Assembly (NCBI RefSeq): GCF_963259705.1
Contig: NC_081840.1
Span: forward strand, 99,926,626-99,990,625
Length of the DNA: 64,000 bases
Direction: 5' to 3'
Origin: Myotis daubentonii
Lineage: Eukaryota; Chordata; Mammalia; Chiroptera; Vespertilionidae
The notes beneath the pieces were generated by a model that saw only the letters and a program-made list of their open reading frames with translations, was not told the origin of the DNA and ran no database searches. Each line of letters begins with the position of its first letter. Within the stretch, counting starts at the first letter, position 1. The translations under genes were made by a program, and so were the position numbers. Shown in pieces: positions 34,167 to 44,519 of the stretch.

Positions 34167-34224
34167 ATGGCGGATGGCCCCAGGTGTAAGCGCAGAAAGC
34201 AGGCGAACCCGCGACGCAATAACG
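34167..34224 (+). CDS. ZEB1: ZEB1 coding exon 1 (58 nt, partial gene)
   Basis: ZEB1 is a nuclear zinc-finger and homeodomain factor that binds CACCT/E-box sites and represses epithelial genes such as E-cadherin. The exon encodes MADGPRCKRRKQANPRRNN plus the first base of codon 20. This N-terminus is shared only with ZEB2, whose protein has an MKQPI extension before it and K in place of the first N of the RRNN ending, so ZEB1 is the right member. The 58-nt coding length ends in phase 1 before donor GTGAGT (34225-34230). The start codon context is ATCATGG, with the usual G at +4. Zinc fingers and the homeodomain lie in later exons outside the window. The exon sits in a CpG island behind a G-rich tract, and itself contains a CAGGTG at 34181-34186. 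Confidence 0.97.
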
Positions 34225-35747
34225 GTGAGTAGCGGAGGGGACCGGGGAGCGGCGGAGTCAGGGGGAGTCGGGCAGCCGGGGCGTCCCGAGGGTGAGGGGG
34301 GCGAGTCGGGCTGGGGGCGGCCGGGGCAGGGACGGGGAAAGTGGAGTGGGAAAGTAGAAAGTAGTGCTCTCTGCCCCCCTCAGCTGCCGGAGCCGCGCCG
34401 CGGCCGCTCGCTCTCCCTGAACCGTTATGTCTCTTACCTGGTCTCTCTCCGCCTAGCGGCTCCTGCCGCCGCTGCCGCCTCCCTGGACCGTTAGCCGCCG
34501 CCTCCGCATCCCCGGCTCTGGGCAGGCGGCCGGGACGCGGCGTTCACTTTTCTGGTCTCGGGTGGAGCGGCTGTTGCTTCTTTTCGCACTTTTCCCCACT
34601 CTTCTGCCTCTCGCGCTGCCCTGCCCCCCGCCCCCTCCTCAGCCCCCTTCGCTGTATTTTCCCTGGGCGTGGAGGCTCCCTGGAGCTGGGAACTAACTTG
34701 TGCCGGCCCTGACCCTGCAAAGTGGCGTTTGCGCGCCGCGGCCCCGGCCCGCACTGGAGCTCGGGCTCCGAGGCTCGGCCGGCGGTGGGACGCGGCAGCC
34801 CGGCTGCGTGTCGTCCGTGCGCGCGTGTGCGCGGGCGCCGGCGGGGCGCGCCGCGGGCGGACGGGGCTCGGCGGGCGGCGGTAAAGTTAGGACCTGCCGG
34901 CGCGCTCGCGGAGTGGGGATTAGCGGCGGAGGCGCAGGTCCTTAAACGCCCCTCCTCTCCCGCCCGGCGACCACGGCGAGCCCCGCTAGTGAGGTCCACG
35001 TTCTGTGGGGCGCTGGTGGGGCGACGGGGGCGGCAGCGGGCGCCTGCCTGCGGCGGGGGGCGATCTGTGGATGGCGGCGAGTGGGGCAGCGGTGTGTTTC
35101 TCGAGTTACCTGGTTAGAGACTGGGAAGCACCACAGGCAGAGCTTCCCGGGGAAGACTCTCCGCGGAGGGATGGGGCCCTCTGCGAACCGCGTCTCTTGT
35201 TCTCTTTCGGTTTTTGGGGAAGTTGTTACCTGGGCCAGACGCTCCGAGTGCTGAAGCCAGATAATGGAGCTTGGATGGCGCTCACGGTCTCGGGTGGAAG
35301 GGGATGGGGGAGGGGGCGGGCGGACCGACGGACGCGCGGGTCGTCTGCTCCCGCTGCAACTGCAGTGTTTATTGATTTGTGCTGGGGAAACACACAACCC
35401 TGGGTCTGGCGAGAGAGTTTAAAATAAAATAAATAAATAAATCAGAGAGACAGAGAGCAAGACCCGAACATGTGGTTGTTGCACAGTTGCTTTTTCCAGT
35501 TTGGAGAGACGTTGTAAGTTGATTTTATTTCTGCTTATCTCGGGGGCGATTCTGTGCTTTCTCTCCCTCTTGTTCAGCAGCGAAATGTCTGCTGATTGTT
35601 ATTGTCTGGACAGTTCCTGTGGCGAGAGGGGCGATACTTGTCCGCCCGGGGGCGGCGTGAACGCGTGGAGAGGCCCCCGCCCGCTGGCCGGGTACCTGTT
35701 TGTATAATAATGGGCGGCTACGGCCCTGCTGCCGGCTGCGGCCCAGG

Positions 35748-35757
35748 CTATATAAGG
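35748..35757 (+). promoter_or_regulatory. TATA-like box in the CpG island
   Basis: CTATATAAGG lies in G+C-rich sequence 570 bp upstream of the alternative ATG. It could drive the alternative ZEB1 first exon. No start site evidence is available. Confidence 0.4.
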
Positions 35758-36326
35758 AATTACACGTACATTTAGGGCCGAGGGGCTCTTCTGGGTTCCT
35801 GCGTTATTTTTAAAATTAGTTTTTAAGAATAGGGAAATACATGCGCCTATATTGGGATCACAGTATCTTCCAAAAAACGAGGAAATACGTGTATAAGGAA
35901 ACACTCTCGCGCTCCCCCCTCCTGCCCCACCCCCGCGCCTGGGCTCCCTTTCTCCCTCCCCTCTCGGATGCGAAACGCGAGGTTTTGTAACCTTTCCAGG
36001 CAATTTTAGATTTTGTGTGGGATTTCCTGTCTAGGAGCAGATACGAAGATTTTTAGCCGTTCCAAGACGTTTCCTTCCAATCGTAAACATATTTTTAATA
36101 TATTTGAGCCTATATTAAAACCACCGCTTTCAAATAATTTTAGTTATTCAAATAAACATTTTTTAAAAGCGTCTATCAGCTATGCTTGATAACTAATATT
36201 TTGTATCTTCGTTGTGGAGAAATGACTTGGTACAGCAAAGAGCGGAACATAGGCTATTGCAATTTTAATTTCCTGTTTTAGCGTCAAATAGTGTGTTCTA
36301 TATTGAGCTGTTGCTGCTGTGGCTTT

Positions 36327-36333
36327 ATGAAAG
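36327..36333 (+). CDS. ZEB1: ZEB1 alternative first coding exon (M-K-)
   Basis: ATG AAA G is followed directly by a perfect donor GTAAGT (36334-36339). It supplies Met-Lys plus the first base of a Val codon, the same phase 1 as the main exon 1, so splicing to exon 2 would give MKV followed by the common protein. ZEB1 isoforms that begin this way and lack the first 20 residues are known in mammals, and a start about 2 kb into intron 1 fits. The 5' limit of the exon is unknown: either a transcription start after the TATA-like box at 35748, or an acceptor-like TTTCCTGTTTTAG at 36270-36282. Only the coding part is annotated. Confidence 0.75.
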
Positions 36334-36339
36334 GTAAGT

Positions 36340-39140
36340 TGGTTCGGAAAGGGCTGTTCGCTTTTTATCTTATGTAAAATGTTCATCGCCATAGAAAGGG
36401 GTTTTTCTTGTTGCTGACGACATGTGTATGACATGTGAGACTGAACCACCCAGCGTCTGTGCAGCTGCTGTAAACATGTTTACCTGAACAGGAAAGAATG
36501 GATTTTTCTCCCAAGGAGTCTGTGATATGAATATGATGACCCATAAGGCATATCAACAGATGACTTAAGGGGGGAAAGCTATTTTGAAAGGTACTTGAAA
36601 TCAACAGGAAAAAGGAGGTTCTCCGTCGCTGCAGCAAATGGCAACTTGTGCAGGTAGAAAAAAAGATGGTGTTTAGTTTTCTCCTGCATGTATGTCAGCC
36701 CCCTCCTGTCTGCTACTTTCATTCTCAAGGGACGGATTTATTACCACGCTTGCTGTCAGTGTTTTTCCTTTGTGTTTAATATTAGAAAAACAGATTTTGG
36801 GGCTGTTTAGCACAAAATGTCTTGTCTGCAGTATGCATTATTCTGAGAAAACAAAAGGTGTTTAAGATAGCACTGCACTACTATAGGTATCTTCCATTTT
36901 CATCACTTTTGGTTCTGTCCTTGTATTTCTTTTTGTTCTTAAATACATCTCATCCATTGCTGATGATTGTCACCATGCTATTTGATTAAGTCTTAAAATT
37001 TGCAAATTGAAAATGAAGTTATATGCTATTGTACGGTGAAACCTCAGGGTAGGTGCTGGTTATTTCTTAACAACGCAGTCATATTTAAGTTGCAATTGTT
37101 TATTGGAGAGGATTGCTTGGAAAAATGTGAACTCTTAACTCTTTTTAAATGAAGAAATAAATGCTGTATCTAGTGGCAGGTAGTCATAGAGATACTTTAT
37201 ACTGTTATTTATATATAAATTTTGTTTATTTTAAAATAAGGTATGCATATTTAACTGATGATGAGCTTCAAGTAAAATATTTTAATTTCCTTTCTAGAAT
37301 ATCTTCAGAGTAGAATATTAATAGGGGAATCAAGTAATATAATCTGACAGGGGTAAACCAATTAAGCAAGGTGTGGCCAAAGCATCAAACCTTATGTAGT
37401 AACTTTATGGTAATGATGTTAAAGGAGCAGGATTAGAATTACTTAAATCTATTTTTATCATTTATAATGTAATGTTTTGTGTGTTGTAATTTAAACACCT
37501 GTCTTCTCAATTTTTACTTATATTTTTTGTGTGATTCTCTTATATATGTATTTATTTTGGAGAAATGTGTTCTGGCTACTAACAACCACATGCTGATTAA
37601 TTCATCTTAGATGGAATAGCAGGTACATATCTTTCTGTCATTTGCACCACTTGCTGTCTTTGGAAACCACCAGTAGAGGATGCTAACAAAAATGTTTATT
37701 CGTGTAGTAGTACCATAAGTCTGTTTATCTCCTGTTGAATAAGACCTCTATGTTGATAGGGATTTTTCATGTAATTCTGAGTCTGTTATTTCAACCAGCC
37801 CTGGGTAAATTAGGCATAGCATTTTTCTAATCTACTGAGACTAGAAAGAGGTAGTAATGTTTTAAATTGAAAATTTTTTAAATTTGAGCTTTTTAAATCC
37901 TGAAATTGAGATGGCTATTAATTTAGTCTCACTCTAGACCAGTCATATTACTGCTTTTAAAAAGTGTTTTATGTTATTACGTTTGGGGAAGACCATGTAA
38001 TGATTGGCCCATATTTATTTTGCATATTTATTATATTTTTAACCATTTTTATTCATAGTAAGAGCCCTGAAAAAAAAGATTTTTAGGCATTAAAAGATAT
38101 TAATGGTAGGTATGGTAAGAAAATGCAATTAATTGATTGATAATACTGTATAATTATTTTCCCATAACTTAGATATACTTAAAGTATGCATGGGTTGGCA
38201 GACAACTACTAATGAAGGTCTTATAAGCAGCAGTCACTCAGATGTTAGTGATATTTAGCTTATATCTTTTCCTTTCCCTTTTATTAATCAAAATCAGATA
38301 GTGTATACATAATTTTAAATTTACCAATTGTAAATTAAGGAATATAAGTTTTTTAAGAGGATTTCAGTGCAATGGATAAAGTCTAATGTTTGTTAATTAT
38401 TGTATGCTTGTAGTAAAAGGATTCTTTAAAACAATGTATATTAATATAACTTTCACATATAAATAATTGCACAAGACTTCATGAATTTAGTTATATCTTT
38501 TTTGTTTGTGTTCTTAAATATAGTTTTACATTTCCTGACATATTTCTTGATTTTGGTGGTCTCCTAATTCCTAGAGCTCAGAGTGACTAGGTGTGATTCA
38601 CTTTTTTTAATGAACTGAGGAACTTGACCACAAAGACATGACATATACATAGTTGTAGTATGGAGCAAAACTAAAAGTACCTTACAAAGTGCAAGGTTCA
38701 ATTATTTATTAGTATGACCATTTATAAAAGCATATGAAATATTTGATTAGTACTTTATTTTGTTTCTCTAGTATCTAGTATTTTTGAAAATGCCATACCT
38801 GTGTTTGCAATTTTAGTCACTTTGAAGCATGTGGTGAAAAAATTATATCAATTTGGGAATATTTTTAAAACATTAGCATAATTATTTCTCATAGTTGTGT
38901 TATTCTACTCATTTTTGCTTTCTCCTGTATAAATCACTTCTAAGTATGTGATTAGAGCCAGATATAAACACAGATGCACTATCATGTGGAATTATATTGT
39001 TAGCTACTTTTAACTATCTGTATTGAATTGCAGTAAAGAAAAAAAATCATACAAATGTTGGAAAAAGATATGCATTAGTGTGCAGAAGTGCAACGAGAGA
39101 TTAGAGGACTTGATGAAATTGTAGAAATAGTACTTAGGAT
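36340..39140. other. Intronic, no repeats recognised
   Basis: AT-rich sequence with no young mobile element and no gene. The absence of insertions close to the promoters suggests regulatory constraint, which needs alignment to confirm. Confidence 0.5.
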
Positions 39141-39155
39141 TGAAAAGTTTCCTTA

Positions 39156-39376
39156 AACATTTTTTAAAATTGATTTCAGAGAGGAAGTGAGAAGGAGAAA
39201 GATAGAAACATCAATGATGAGAGAGAATCATTGATTGGCTGGCTGCCTCCTGCACACCCCTTACTGGGGGGGGGGGGGGTGAGCCCACAACCCTGGCATG
39301 TGCCCTGACCTGGAATTTAACTCTGACTTCTTGGTTCATAGGTTGATACTCAACTACTGAGCCATACCAGTCAGGC
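39156..39376 (-). mobile_element. Ves SINE
   Basis: Minus-strand copy with G-run at 39267-39279. Flanks TGAAAAGTTTCCTTA (39141-39155) and TGAAAAGGTTTCTTA (39377-39391) are an imperfect duplication. First young insertion downstream of exon 1. Confidence 0.88.
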
Positions 39377-39391
39377 TGAAAAGGTTTCTTA

Positions 39392-41680
39392 CTCTTTGTG
39401 GCTTGATCACTAATTTATGGGGAAATATATGTTCATTTTTAATAGAGACATAAACTGAAATAAAAATTTAGTGTTGAAAGAAAATTTTTTAAAATTTTAA
39501 AATAGAAAAGTTTCTTGATTAGGAAATATAATAAAATTTCTTTTAAAAATATTAGGCTACATGCTATATATACTACCTGCTAAAATAATTATGAAACTGC
39601 TAAAAGAAAATTAATGGATATACGTATAGTAAAAAGTTTTGTAGTAACCCAAGTTAAAAGTAAAGGTGATCTATTATATAGATGCTGCTATAGGAAAATA
39701 TCTTTCCTTTGGATAGGACAGGATTTTGAGAATTGTATTTCTAAAAGGGAATATTTTTAGGACATGAATGTTCTAAAAGTTTTTGGTATGGTGAGAGCAT
39801 GTCTACATTTTAACCTTGATGGAGGTGGGTTATGCTTTTGTTAGGTTAAGAAACTGGGTTGCTTTAAAATATGGCAATATACAATACTACTTAAATAACA
39901 AAACACTATCTGATAAGTAATATCTGCAGAGAAAAAAGTAACATTTTTGAGTATATCATTTAGGTGTAGATTACTTGAAAAATTCCAAAAGGAAAGAGCA
40001 AAAAGAGCCAAGTTTAAGTCTATATACTTGTTTTATAGCTATGAAACGTTATTAGATTCTTGATTTTTCACCCTTTAAGAAGTTATTTTTCTCTTACTTA
40101 TTTCTTCAGTCATCTTCCTATTATTTAATACATGTTCTCTGCATTCATAGGGATAACATTTATATGTCCATATACACATTTATCCTCATAATCAACTTTA
40201 TATATTTACTGAAACATAACATGTGGAGTTTCAAGTATAAACTATGGCTTTTGGAAGATGATCTTATAGTATGGCAATCTGGGAAAACCTTTATCATCTC
40301 TCTTGTAGTAAGAAATACATCTGTGCTAGAATTATTAGTAACAGATGTTTTATGACCTTTCAGTTCTCACTCCCCCCATACCTTCCCTCAGTCATATTTA
40401 AAATTAAATGTGAATGGAAGATAAACATGGGAATGATGTCAGTTTTTTATGTTTATTGTTTTATTCTAAGAAAATCCTCTATTTTCTCTTTTAAAATATT
40501 CTAATTTCAAACTTTTAGGTATTTTAAATATTCTAATTTCAGTTTTTTTAGCTATTTTAAGTGCTCTGATTTGAATTTTCTTTTTATAAATTATGACACC
40601 ACTATTCTTAGGTATTTCATTATCATTCATGTGCACTAACCTACAATATACCGTATTCTAATTTCCCCTTTTCTTAAGGTCTTTATATTCATTTAACCCA
40701 CAATTCTAATTGAACATTGTTGTTTTTTTGTTAAATGCCAAGTGTTATTAATTTATTAATTTAAAAAATCGCCATTCTTTTGGAATATTACATCTTTTAA
40801 TACAGAAGAGACCTTTAGAGATTATTTTTTTCTGAAAACTGATATAGATAAGCTGAAATGTACTGCCTTCAAGTAGAAACTAGGTAAGACACTTTAACAT
40901 ATGTTTTGAGAAGGGGTAATAGTGACATGTAAAATCTTTTACGAAGTAAATTGTCTGAATCTGGGCTCAAGTTAACCACCTGACTCTGCCTTAGATACTT
41001 GAAAAGGTTGTGAAAATTACTGTATCTCTTTAATGTTTTCACCTTTCTATCCTAAAAAAGTAAGTTGCTTTTTGATCCTATTGCTACATAACTTTTCTAA
41101 ATATCTTAATATGCTTTTTGTTTTTACTTTTGGGAGTGGATGTGGGGGGGGGGATGGGGCTAGTTGAAGGATAGAGGATATAATTTAATATGGATAAATA
41201 TGAAACAGAAAATAAATGAAATAATCTTGGAGGTGGAGAGGTTTGGGATAATCATACAAATCCATTTTTGCAGATAAGCAAACACATTCAAAGAGGTAAA
41301 AGGACTTTGCCAAGTTTCAATTACTAGTAGCTTGGACTAGTTACAGCTTTTCAGATTCATAGCTCAATATTAGACCACTTGGAGCATACTTACCTATGAT
41401 AGTGACTACCAAGACTAGATGCCATGAATTTTCAAATTTATCATAGTTAAAACTAAAATGTATTCTGCAGAATGCTCAATCATCTCAGAAAAAGGGATTT
41501 GTAATCATTTGCATAAATCTGTAAATGTAATAGTTGATGTGACTATACCACTTAAAACATTTTTGAGGAAGATAGTTTACTATTACTTAGAAGCATATTC
41601 TCTTTATTTGGATTTTAATTCTTTCTCTTCATTTCCCATCTCAACTTCTATCCTTCTAAACCCTCACTTGTATACAATCT
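39392..41680. other. Intronic, nothing recognised
   Basis: About 2.3 kb, AT-rich, with no gene or named repeat. Confidence 0.4.
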
Positions 41681-41689
41681 AATGTGTTT

Positions 41690-42590
41690 TTGTATATGTA
41701 CTTGTTTCTATCTTTATAAAATTATGTGTTTTGCATCTACATAACTGCTGTTTTGCTCTGTATTTTACTTTCTTCATTCAGCATGTTTGAGGTCTGTTTA
41801 TGTTGCTGTATGTACATGGGAATACATTGCTTCTAACTATACAGTATTTCATGGTTCGCGTCTATCACAAATTACTTATCAGTTCCCCTAATGATGGATG
41901 CCCAGGTTGTCTCCAACTCTTGGGTACAAATAATTCTGTAATAATTCCTACATGTTGCTAATAGCTGTGGAAAAATTCCTCTGGGGACATATATCCAGGC
42001 ATATTATTGCTGAGTTATAGGTTAGTCTCATATTGAATATCACTAAATTTTGCCAGATTATTCTAAAAATGGCTACACGAATTTTTACTTTTACCAACAA
42101 TGTATTTTCTTACAGTTTTGCCAGTTTGGGGTATTGTACAACATCCTACATTTGGCTAATTTGACGGTTGTTAAATGGTATCTCATTGTTGCCTTCATAT
42201 ATGTTTCTCTGTTTGCCAGGGAGGTTGATCATTTCTTCATATCCTTGCTAGCCATTTGGGTCTCTCTTTCCATGTTTGGACTAGTCATATCCTTTGTACT
42301 TCTTTTTAGTTGGTTCTCCACTTCATGTTGATTTCCCAGAGTGCCTTGTGGATTTGAGAGAATAATCCCATGTTTTAGACATGGCAAATATTTTCCCAGT
42401 GTCATTCATCTGTTGATTTGACTATGGTACAAGAATACTTAATTGTGATATATTTAAATTAACAAATTTTGACTTTTGGTTAGCAAGAAGACTTTACTAA
42501 TCCATAAATTGTAAATATATTATTCTAATAGTTTCGTAGTTTTACCTCTTATATTTAGGTCTTTAATACATCATGGGTGCACCTTTTGAA
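41690..42590 (-). mobile_element. Old L1 fragment
   Basis: Antisense old L1 3' text: ATTTTACTTTCTTCATTCAGC, CATGGTTCGCGTCTATCACA, GTTGCTAATAGCTGTGG and GGTTGATCATTTCTTCATAT. Diverged and non-coding. Confidence 0.65.
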
Positions 42591-42607
42591 TTAAGCAATT
42601 CTTTCTC

Positions 42608-42812
42608 AAGAGGAGAAAACATGGTGGTTAAGAGTTTGGATTGGTCTTGTAATTTACTAGCTGAGTCATTTTTACCAAGTTACTTAGTCTCCTAATGCCT
42701 GGATTTCCCCATATGTAAAATAGGGATGATAACCTCAGAGTTGGGAAGATTAAATGAGACATGTGAAGCACTCTGCCTAGTTCATGTTTTAAGCATTCGA
42801 TAAATGTTTAAA
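42608..42812 (+). repeat. MIR SINE
   Basis: In order: ATGGTGGTTAAGAGTTTGG, TTTACTAGCTGAGTCATTTT, AAAATAGGGATGATAACCTC and AAGCATTCGATAAATGTTT. Typical of a full MIR. Confidence 0.8.
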
Positions 42813-43059
42813 ATTTTACTTACATCATTAGATTGTTTTAAATAGTTTGTATCAGTTGACACTGAATTTCTTACCCTCTTGCTTAATATTAATTCTATCT
42901 GCCATCTAAAAGGACGTTGTAAAATTTATTCATTGTTCCTATAGCTTTGATTTTAAACTGCTTAGTTGTTCTAGTCCAAAGGACAAAGCTGTTTGTTAAA
43001 TCAGTAATAGAATAGTAATATACATCTTAATGCTATTTATGATATATGTCTCCTTTTTC

Positions 43060-43252
43060 AAAAAATATTTATATTGATTTTAGAGAGATAGGAAGGGAGA
43101 TAGAGAGAGAAACAGAAACATTGATCAGTTGCCTCCCATACACGCCCGACCATGGATCAAACCCACAACCTGGGTACGTGCCTTGACTGGGAATCAAACC
43201 AGAGACCTTTAGGTGTATAGGGCAATGCACAACCAGCTGAGCCAGAGCTCAT
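43060..43252 (-). mobile_element. Ves SINE
   Basis: Minus-strand copy: A-rich tail at left, GGGTACGTGCCTTGACTGGG and B-box region in the middle, head at right. CTCCTTTT occurs on both sides as a probable duplication. Confidence 0.87.
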
Positions 43253-43312
43253 TTACCTCCTTTTAAGGACATTATAGTGAGAGGACTCACCATATTTCTT
43301 TTATGTCTAATA

Positions 43313-43430
43313 CTAGGGTCCCTCGACCTGGCCTGCACCCTCTCACAATCTGGGACCCCTTGGGGGATGTCAGACTGCTGGTTTCGGCCTTATCTCCACA
43401 GGCCAGGCTGAGGGACCCCACTGGTGCACG
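43313..43430 (-). mobile_element. Helitron 3' end fragments, inverted
   Basis: Begins CTAG then GGTCCCTCGACCTGGCC, the usual sub-terminal text, but the hairpin is missing. Its right side ends with AGGGACCCCACTGGTGCACG, the same text in the other orientation. It looks like two truncated 3' ends facing each other. Confidence 0.55.
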
Positions 43431-43534
43431 AATAGATTGACAAGAACTTCAAGGATAATGTCCTAGTGTTATTCTGTTGCATAAAACAAAAAACTGAAGC
43501 CCAAGGAAGTTAAACATAATCTATATCATTATAT

Positions 43535-43535
<1 letters not shown>

Positions 43536-43611
<76 letters not shown>
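43536..43611. repeat. (CATA)n(TA)n microsatellite
   Basis: About six CATA units followed by about 25 TA units. Confidence 0.95.
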
Positions 43612-43615
<4 letters not shown>

Positions 43616-43812
43616 GCCTAAGCAACCATTCAACCATTTGTGCACCGGTGGGGTCCCTCGGCCTGGCCTGCAGGGATCGGGCCAAAACTGGCAGTCCAAT
43701 ATCCCCTGAGGGGTCCTGAGTTGCACGAGGGCACAGCCAGGCTGAGGGACCCCACCAGTGCACGGATCCAGTTTCAGCCTGATCCCCACAGGCCAGGCCG
43801 AGGGACTGGGCC
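43612..43812. mobile_element. Helitron-related fragment
   Basis: Contains two GTGCACCGG/CCAGTGCACGG half-hairpins, GGGTCCCTCGGCCTGGCCTG on one side and its reverse complement form on the other. A Helitron-type end sequence is evident but no complete element can be drawn. Confidence 0.5.
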
Positions 43813-44133
43813 TCTATAATAATAGAAGTGTAATATGCTAATTAGACTGAACTACCTTCCAGACGACCTTCCGGATGACCTTCTGGATGACCACGCTATA
43901 ACACCCACTGGTGCCAGGCCAGCCAAGGTGGGTGTGATGCTATTGGTCTGGGGCCCGGCCATCGCCCCATGATTGCCCCACAGATGGAGGCCCAGACTGG
44001 CGGGCTGTGGTGGTTGGGTGGGGCCTCCCTCTGTGAGGGAAGCCCAGGTCCCGGGTACCAGAGGGAAGCCGGTGCTGGCAGCCGGGGGAAGGAAGGCCCA
44101 CTCTTGCACAAATTTGGTGCATTGGGCCTCTAG
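43813..44133 (+). mobile_element. Non-autonomous Helitron, 321 bp
   Basis: 5' TCTATAATAATAGAAGTG and GTAATATGCTAATTAGAC; 3' half-decayed hairpin TTGCACAAATTTGGTGCAT then GGGCCTCTAG. Same subfamily as 8070-8215 and 9618-9775. Confidence 0.87.
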
Positions 44134-44158
44134 TATTCTATATTTGAATAGCCTAAGA

Positions 44159-44370
44159 CAGCGGTTCTCAACCTGTGGGTCGCAACCCCTTTGGTAGTCG
44201 AACGACCCTTTCACAGGGGTCGCCTAAGACCATCCTACATATCAGATATTTACATTAGGATTCATAACAGTAGCAACATTACACTTATGAAGTAGCAACG
44301 AAAATAATTTTATGGTTGGGTCACAACATGAGGAACTGTATTTAAAGGGCCAGAAGGTTGAGAACCATTG
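44159..44370 (+). mobile_element. SPIN-like hAT, 212 bp
   Basis: Ends CAGCGGTTCTCAACCTGTGG and GGTTGAGAACCATTG with a perfect 8-bp duplication GCCTAAGA at 44151-44158 and 44371-44378. Confidence 0.85.
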
Positions 44371-44519
44371 GCCTAAGAAGTGTGGAGTCCATGGCTTCTC
44401 ATACACTCATTTGGTTTGGAATATATAAGACCATGGTTGTCTTACTGTGTCCTTGTGGTATAGATCAGGGCAATCCTAAGGCAGAAGTTAAAGTTGTACC
44501 CTGTTTGGTGTGTGTGTGT

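Larger units (their letters stand above)
33230..35960. promoter_or_regulatory. ZEB1 CpG island / promoter region
   Basis: A block of about 2.7 kb with high G+C and many CpGs in an otherwise CpG-poor, AT-rich window. It surrounds ZEB1 exon 1 and reaches into intron 1. Visible elements include a CRE-like TGACGTCG at 33511-33518, CAGGTG E-boxes at 33291-33296 and 34057-34062, and a polypurine G-rich tract before the start codon. No TATA box lies close to exon 1, as usual for CpG-island promoters. Large open frames on both strands here are a by-product of high G+C. Confidence 0.88.

Noticed and set aside
34167..34224. ZEB2 instead of ZEB1
   Set aside because: ZEB2 carries an MKQPI extension before MADGPRC and a Lys in the RRKN ending; this exon starts at MADG and ends RRNN.
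34544..35427. Open frames of 120-151 codons on both strands in the CpG island
   Set aside because: High G+C gives few stops; the frames overlap each other, lack conserved motifs and lie in ZEB1 exon 1 flank and intron.
43521..43789. Open frames with IYIYIY runs here, at 22.2 kb and at 48.7 kb
   Set aside because: They are translations of AT and CA dinucleotide repeats.
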